Assembly: GCA_000434195.1 (NCBI GenBank) | Contig: HF994445.1 | Location: 1-25,124, forward strand | DNA length: 25,124 bases | Source of the DNA: Clostridium sp. CAG:780 | Lineage (GTDB): Bacteria; Bacillota; Clostridia; TANB77; CAG-508 | Reading direction: 5' to 3' | Shown: one piece after another, positions 20,716-25,124 of the stretch | Layout: every line of letters starts with the position of its first letter | Numbering within the stretch: position 1 is the first letter of the stretch | Program-made: the position numbers and the translations under genes | The notes under the pieces: model-generated | The model's database searches: none | Told to the model about the DNA's origin: nothing | The model's input: only the letters and a program-made list of their open reading frames with translations

Positions 20716-23700
20716 ATGAATAGATTATTACATGTAGGCCTTGATGTTGGCTCTACTACTGTAAAAATAGCTGTAATGGATGAGAATTTAAATATTCTAT
20801 ATACAAGCTATCAAAGACATTTTTCAGACACCAAGAATACTGTATGTTCTGTTTTGGAAGATTTAGCTAATCGTTTTTCTGATAGTGAATTCACAATAGC
20901 TTTAACTGGTTCTGGTGCAATGTCTGCAGCAAATTTCTTGGACGTCGCTTTTGTTCAAGAAGTTGTTGCTTGTAAAAGAGCTGTTGAAGCTTATATTCCG
21001 CAGACAGATGTTGTTATTGAACTTGGTGGAGAAGATGCAAAAATTATATATTTTGGTAAATCAATCGAGCAACGTATGAATGGTACTTGTGCCGGTGGTA
21101 CTGGTGCTTTTATTGACCAAATGGCATCTTTATTAAATACTGATGCTGAAGGATTAAATAATTTAGCTAAAAATCATACTATTATTTATCCTATTGCCTC
21201 TCGCTGTGGAGTTTTTGCAAAGACTGATGTACAACCTTTATTAAATGAGGGTGCTGCTAAGGAAGATATTGCTGCTTCTATATTTCAAGCAGTTGTTAAT
21301 CAAACTATTAGCGGTCTTGCTTGTGGTAGACCTTTGCGTGGTAATATAGCATTTTTAGGTGGTCCGTTAAATTATTTATCAGAATTAAAAAATAGATTTA
21401 TTGAGACATTAAACTTGACCGAAAGTCAAGTTATATCACCTGCTGAGGCTCATTTGTTAGTAGCAAAAGGAGCTGCCCTTGATTCAGTTTCTTTGAAACC
21501 AATTTCTGTGGAGAAATTAAGATCAAAAATAGAAATGTTAAAAAATTCACACGATTCAACAACAAATCCATTAAAGCCTTTGTTTGTAACAGATTCGGAA
21601 TATACTGAATTTAAAGAACGCCATAATAAAGATGTCGTTCCAAAGGGCGATCTTTCAACATATAGTGGAGACTGCTTTGTTGGTATAGATGCTGGATCTA
21701 CGACTACAAAATTAGTTGTTACTGATACAGAAGGTAAATTGCTATATTCTCTTTACTCTGGCAATGAAGGAAATCCTTTAAATAGCGTTATGAAAATGCT
21801 AAAAGAACTATATTCTGTATTGCCTGAAAGTGCAACTATACGATATAGCGGAGTTACAGGCTATGGAGAAAATTTAATTAAAACAGCTTTAAATGTTGAT
21901 TTAAATGAGATCGAAACAATAGCCCATTATACTGCTGCAAAGCGTTTTATGCCAAATGTTACAAGCATTGTTGACATTGGCGGTCAAGATATGAAATATA
22001 TTAAAATGAAGAATCATACTATAGATAATATTATGCTAAATGAAGCTTGTTCTTCTGGTTGTGGTTCTTTTATAGAAACATTTGCAAAGAGCTTGGGTTT
22101 AACTATTGAAGAGTTCGTTGATGCCGCTATTTCGGCTAGAAATCCAGTTGATTTAGGCTCAAGATGTACGGTATTTATGAATTCTAAGATTAAACAGTCA
22201 CAAAAAGAAGGTTATAGTGTTGGCGATATTTCTGCTGGACTTTCTTATTCTGTTATAAAAAATGCTCTCTATAAAGTTATGAAAATCAGAGATTTAAAGA
22301 CTTTAGGAGCTCATATAGTCGTTCAAGGTGGTACTTTTTATAACGACGCTGTGCTTCGTGCTTTTGAACTTTTAGTTGGCAGAAATGTTGTAAGGCCTGA
22401 TATTGCTGGTCTTATGGGTGCATACGGTGTTGCTCTTTTGGCACAAGAACAGTATGAAGCTAATAAAGATATGGAGTATAAATCAACTCTAGCTAGTTTA
22501 GATGAAATTAACTCATTAAAAATTGAGTCATCACACATTCGTTGTAATGGCTGTGAAAACCACTGTCTTCTTACTATTAATAAGTTTAGTAATGGTTCTA
22601 AACATATTTCTGGTAATAGATGTGAAAAAGGCGCTGGAATTGTTTTAAAAGATAATGAATTACCTAATTTAGTAAAGTATAAATATCAAAGGATATTTAA
22701 TTATATACCTTTAGATGAGGATCATTCACCTCGTGGAACTATTGGTATCCCTAGGGTTTTAAATATGTATGAAGATTATCCTTTTTGGTTTACTTTCTTA
22801 ACTAATCTTGGATTTAGAGTAATCTTATCTGAGAAAAGTAATAGAAAAACTTACGAAAAAGGTATGGAATCAATGCCTTCAGAATCTGTATGTTATCCTG
22901 CCAAGCTTTCGCATGGCCATATAATAAGTCTTATAAAACAAGGAATAAATACGATTTTTTACCCTTGTATGCCTTATTCTAGAAAGGAATACAAATCAGC
23001 TGATAATCGTTATAATTGCCCTATTGTAATCTCTTATTCTGAGGTTTTAAAGAACAATGTAGAAGAATTAAAAGATAAAAATATTACCTTTTTAAATCCT
23101 TTTCTACCTTTTGACCAAAAGAATTTAGTTGAAACAATTTTAGCTCTTCCAGAGTTTAAAAGATATAATTTTACAAAGAAAGAGCTTACTGTTGCCGCTA
23201 GATTAGCTGAACAAGAATATCAAAAATGCAGAGCTGATATACATGCAGAAGGTCAGAAAGCCGTAGAGTTTTTAGAGAAAAATCATAAAAAAGGAATTGT
23301 TCTTGCTGGTAGACCTTATCATATTGATCCCGAAATTAATCACGGTATTGATACATTAATCACTAGCCTTGGTCTTGGAGTTATTACTGCTGACAGTATT
23401 TCAGATAAAACAGAACCTAAAGCTCCTCTAAGAGTTGTTAATCAATGGGTATTTCATGCCAGACTATATGCTGCTGCTGATTATGTTGGAAGGCACGACA
23501 ATCTAGAGCTTGTTCAACTTAATTCTTTCGGATGCGGTGTTGACGCTGTAACAACTGATCAAGTAGAAGAAATTTTATCTAGTTACAATAAAATGTACAC
23601 TTTAATAAAAATAGATGAAGTAAACAATCTAGGTGCCGTTAGAATCCGTATTCGTTCTCTATTGGCAAGTATGCAAAAACGTCAAAAAGAACAAGAAAAT

Positions 23701-25032
23701 TCTAAGGCAGACGGCGATTATACGGTAAAGAAAAAGATTTTTACAAAGGATATGAAAGATTACAAAATATTATTTCCTTTAATGGCTCCAATTCATTTCG
23801 AATTAATGGAATCTGCTGTTTCTTCTTGTGGATATAATATAGAACTTTTAAGACACTGTGACGAGCATACTGTTGAAACCGGGTTAAAATATGTTAATAA
23901 TGACGCTTGTTATCCATCTATTTTAGTAACAGGACAAATGATTGAAGCTCTTGAATCTGGCAAATATGATGTTAATAAAACTGCTTTAATGATGTCACAA
24001 ACTGGTGGCGGTTGTAGAGCTACTAACTATATAGGATTTATTAGGAAAGCTCTAAAAGATGCAGGTTTTGCCAATGTACCAGTTATATCTTTTAATGTTG
24101 TTGGTATGGAAAAAATGCCTGGTTTTAAACTAACTCCTGAAATGATTGAAAAGCTATTAAAAGCTGTAATCTACGGAGATTTATTACAAAAAATGCTTAC
24201 TAAAAACAGAGCCTATGAAGTAAATAAAGGAGAAAGCAAAAAGTTATTTGATAAATGGATGGACGAGTGTAAAAAGCTTGTCGTAAACTCAACTTTGTCA
24301 CAGTTCAAAAAGAGTATTTATTCTATTGTAGAGGATTTTGAAAAAATAGAATTAGATACGTCTATTGAAAAACCTAAGGTTGGAATCGTTGGCGAAGTAT
24401 TAATAAAATATCATCCTTTTGGAAATAATTTTGTAGCTGAGAAGTTAGAGCAAGAAGGCGCAGAAGTAATTCTTCCTGATTTTGTTGGATTTGTTAAATT
24501 TATGGCAACTCATAAAATTACTTTTAACACATTAATAAAAACAGATAAATATAAATCAAAATTATTTAAAATTGCAATAAATTTGATTGATTTACTAGAA
24601 AAAGATGAGAGAATTGCTTTACATAATTCTAAAAAAGGGTATTTACAACCTTGCGATATTTGGGAATTAGAAGATAAAGTAAAAAATATATTATCTATTG
24701 GTAATCAGACAGGCGAAGGCTGGTTCTTAACTGCAGAAATGATAGAATATATTGAGAACGGAATTACTAATATAGTGTGTGTTCAGCCATTTGCTTGCCT
24801 TCCAAATCATGTTGTAGGAAAAGGTGTTATAAAAACAATAAGAGATGAATACCCTTATGCCAACATCTCTCCTATTGATTATGATCCTGGTGCAAGTGAA
24901 GCAAATCAGACAAATAGAATAAAATTATTAATGGCTGTTGCAAAAGATAATCTTGCTAAACAAAATAAAGAAAAAAATATTTTAATAAAGGAAAATATTC
25001 AAAAGAAAAATAAGAAAAAAATATTAAAATAA
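20716..25032 (+). CDS. Acyl-CoA dehydratase activase (HgdC/BadF family, two ATPase domains, DUF2229)
   Basis: A 1438-aa member of the 2-hydroxyacyl-CoA dehydratase activase family, iron-sulfur ATPases that fire an electron into a dehydratase. It contains two ASKHA-type ATPase modules. The first has GLDVGSTTVK (8-17), NGTCAGGTGAF with Cys125, and RCGVF with Cys164. The second has GIDAGSTTTK (323-332), NEACSSGCGSF with Cys445 and Cys449, and RCTVF with Cys484. Next come a Cys cluster CNGCENHC (610-617) plus C636, a DUF2229 domain (about 673-890), and an HgdB-like C-terminal half (FPLMAPIHFELMESAV onward). The ATG at 20716 has AAGGAGA; an upstream frame to 20650 begins in the -35 box. No dehydratase subunits lie beside it; this long form usually stands alone and its substrate is unknown. 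It is probably oxygen-sensitive. Confidence 0.9.
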   Translation: MNRLLHVGLDVGSTTVKIAVMDENLNILYTSYQRHFSDTKNTVCSVLEDLANRFSDSEFTIALTGSGAMSAANFLDVAFVQEVVACKRAVEAYIPQTDVVIELGGEDAKIIYFGKSIEQRMNGTCAGGTGAFIDQMASLLNTDAEGLNNLAKNHTIIYPIASRCGVFAKTDVQPLLNEGAAKEDIAASIFQAVVNQTISGLACGRPLRGNIAFLGGPLNYLSELKNRFIETLNLTESQVISPAEAHLLVAKGAALDSVSLKPISVEKLRSKIEMLKNSHDSTTNPLKPLFVTDSEYTEFKERHNKDVVPKGDLSTYSGDCFVGIDAGSTTTKLVVTDTEGKLLYSLYSGNEGNPLNSVMKMLKELYSVLPESATIRYSGVTGYGENLIKTALNVDLNEIETIAHYTAAKRFMPNVTSIVDIGGQDMKYIKMKNHTIDNIMLNEACSSGCGSFIETFAKSLGLTIEEFVDAAISARNPVDLGSRCTVFMNSKIKQSQKEGYSVGDISAGLSYSVIKNALYKVMKIRDLKTLGAHIVVQGGTFYNDAVLRAFELLVGRNVVRPDIAGLMGAYGVALLAQEQYEANKDMEYKSTLASLDEINSLKIESSHIRCNGCENHCLLTINKFSNGSKHISGNRCEKGAGIVLKDNELPNLVKYKYQRIFNYIPLDEDHSPRGTIGIPRVLNMYEDYPFWFTFLTNLGFRVILSEKSNRKTYEKGMESMPSESVCYPAKLSHGHIISLIKQGINTIFYPCMPYSRKEYKSADNRYNCPIVISYSEVLKNNVEELKDKNITFLNPFLPFDQKNLVETILALPEFKRYNFTKKELTVAARLAEQEYQKCRADIHAEGQKAVEFLEKNHKKGIVLAGRPYHIDPEINHGIDTLITSLGLGVITADSISDKTEPKAPLRVVNQWVFHARLYAAADYVGRHDNLELVQLNSFGCGVDAVTTDQVEEILSSYNKMYTLIKIDEVNNLGAVRIRIRSLLASMQKRQKEQENSKADGDYTVKKKIFTKDMKDYKILFPLMAPIHFELMESAVSSCGYNIELLRHCDEHTVETGLKYVNNDACYPSILVTGQMIEALESGKYDVNKTALMMSQTGGGCRATNYIGFIRKALKDAGFANVPVISFNVVGMEKMPGFKLTPEMIEKLLKAVIYGDLLQKMLTKNRAYEVNKGESKKLFDKWMDECKKLVVNSTLSQFKKSIYSIVEDFEKIELDTSIEKPKVGIVGEVLIKYHPFGNNFVAEKLEQEGAEVILPDFVGFVKFMATHKITFNTLIKTDKYKSKLFKIAINLIDLLEKDERIALHNSKKGYLQPCDIWELEDKVKNILSIGNQTGEGWFLTAEMIEYIENGITNIVCVQPFACLPNHVVGKGVIKTIRDEYPYANISPIDYDPGASEANQTNRIKLLMAVAKDNLAKQNKEKNILIKENIQKKNKKKILK

Positions 25033-25038
25033 AAATTC

Positions 25039-25072
25039 ACGGAAAAAATATTAATTATTTTTTCCGTTTTTT
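25039..25072 (+). terminator. Terminator of the activase gene
   Basis: ACGGAAAAAATA (25039-25050), loop TTAAT and TATTTTTTCCGT (25056-25067) form a 12-bp stem followed by a T-rich tract. Nothing else is visible in the last 50 bases. Confidence 0.85.
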
Positions 25073-25124
25073 ATTTTTTAATTATTTTTTATTAATTCGT
25101 TTTTTTATTTTTTTATAATTATTT

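Overview
The window is a low-GC chromosomal segment (local counts: 15 G+C in 60 nt inside the sortase gene) with strong AGGAGG-type ribosome binding sites, short operons and U-tailed terminators. It carries sporulation genes (spoIIR, spmA, spmB, a GerM-domain gene, abrB) next to a giant oxygen-sensitive acyl-CoA dehydratase activase. This points to an anaerobic, spore-forming member of the Clostridia or a close uncultured Firmicutes relative. No CRISPR array, transposase, integrase or rRNA was seen.

Layout. 1-433: promoter region with two related palindromes. 434-2851 (+): YchF ATPase, then an RqcH/NFACT protein lacking its C-terminal domain. 2834-3292 (-): tadA, overlapping the rqcH end. 3427-6098 (+): a DUF2207 membrane protein with a glycine tail, then a class B-like sortase. 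6160-6837 (-): an unrecognised gene with higher GC than its surroundings. 7027-7103 (-): tRNA-Arg(CCU), divergent from a TtcA-type tRNA thiolase (+, 7221-7958). 7981-11019 (-): UDP-sugar pyrophosphorylase followed by phosphoglucomutase, together a sugar-1-phosphate/UDP-sugar unit. 11140-12117 (-): a cysteine synthase-family enzyme behind a structured leader. 12377-12883 (-): a small MEDS-like protein with a palindrome over its promoter. 13148-16429 (+): spoIIR, then the tight set murA / YycJ-type hydrolase / rlmH. 16450-17568 (-): the spmA-spmB operon. 17808-18068 (+): AbrB, convergent with 18114-19697 (-), the trmN6-rsmI operon; the rsmI/abrB arrangement resembles Bacillus subtilis. 19782-19976 (+): a possible small Cys-rich protein. 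20019-20561 (-): GerM-domain protein. 20716-25032 (+): the acyl-CoA dehydratase activase, closed by a strong terminator.

Themes are translation and tRNA/rRNA modification (ychF, rqcH, tadA, ttcA, rlmH, rsmI, trmN6), cell envelope (murA, UDP-sugar genes, sortase) and sporulation. Most of the window is ordinary core genome. The items most worth a second look are the truncated RqcH, the cysteine-synthase leader with mutually exclusive pairings, the compositionally odd gene beside tRNA-Arg with an internal duplication, the paired palindromes at the left edge, and a start codon held in a hairpin upstream of the GerM gene. I did not find convincing evidence of a large novel system.
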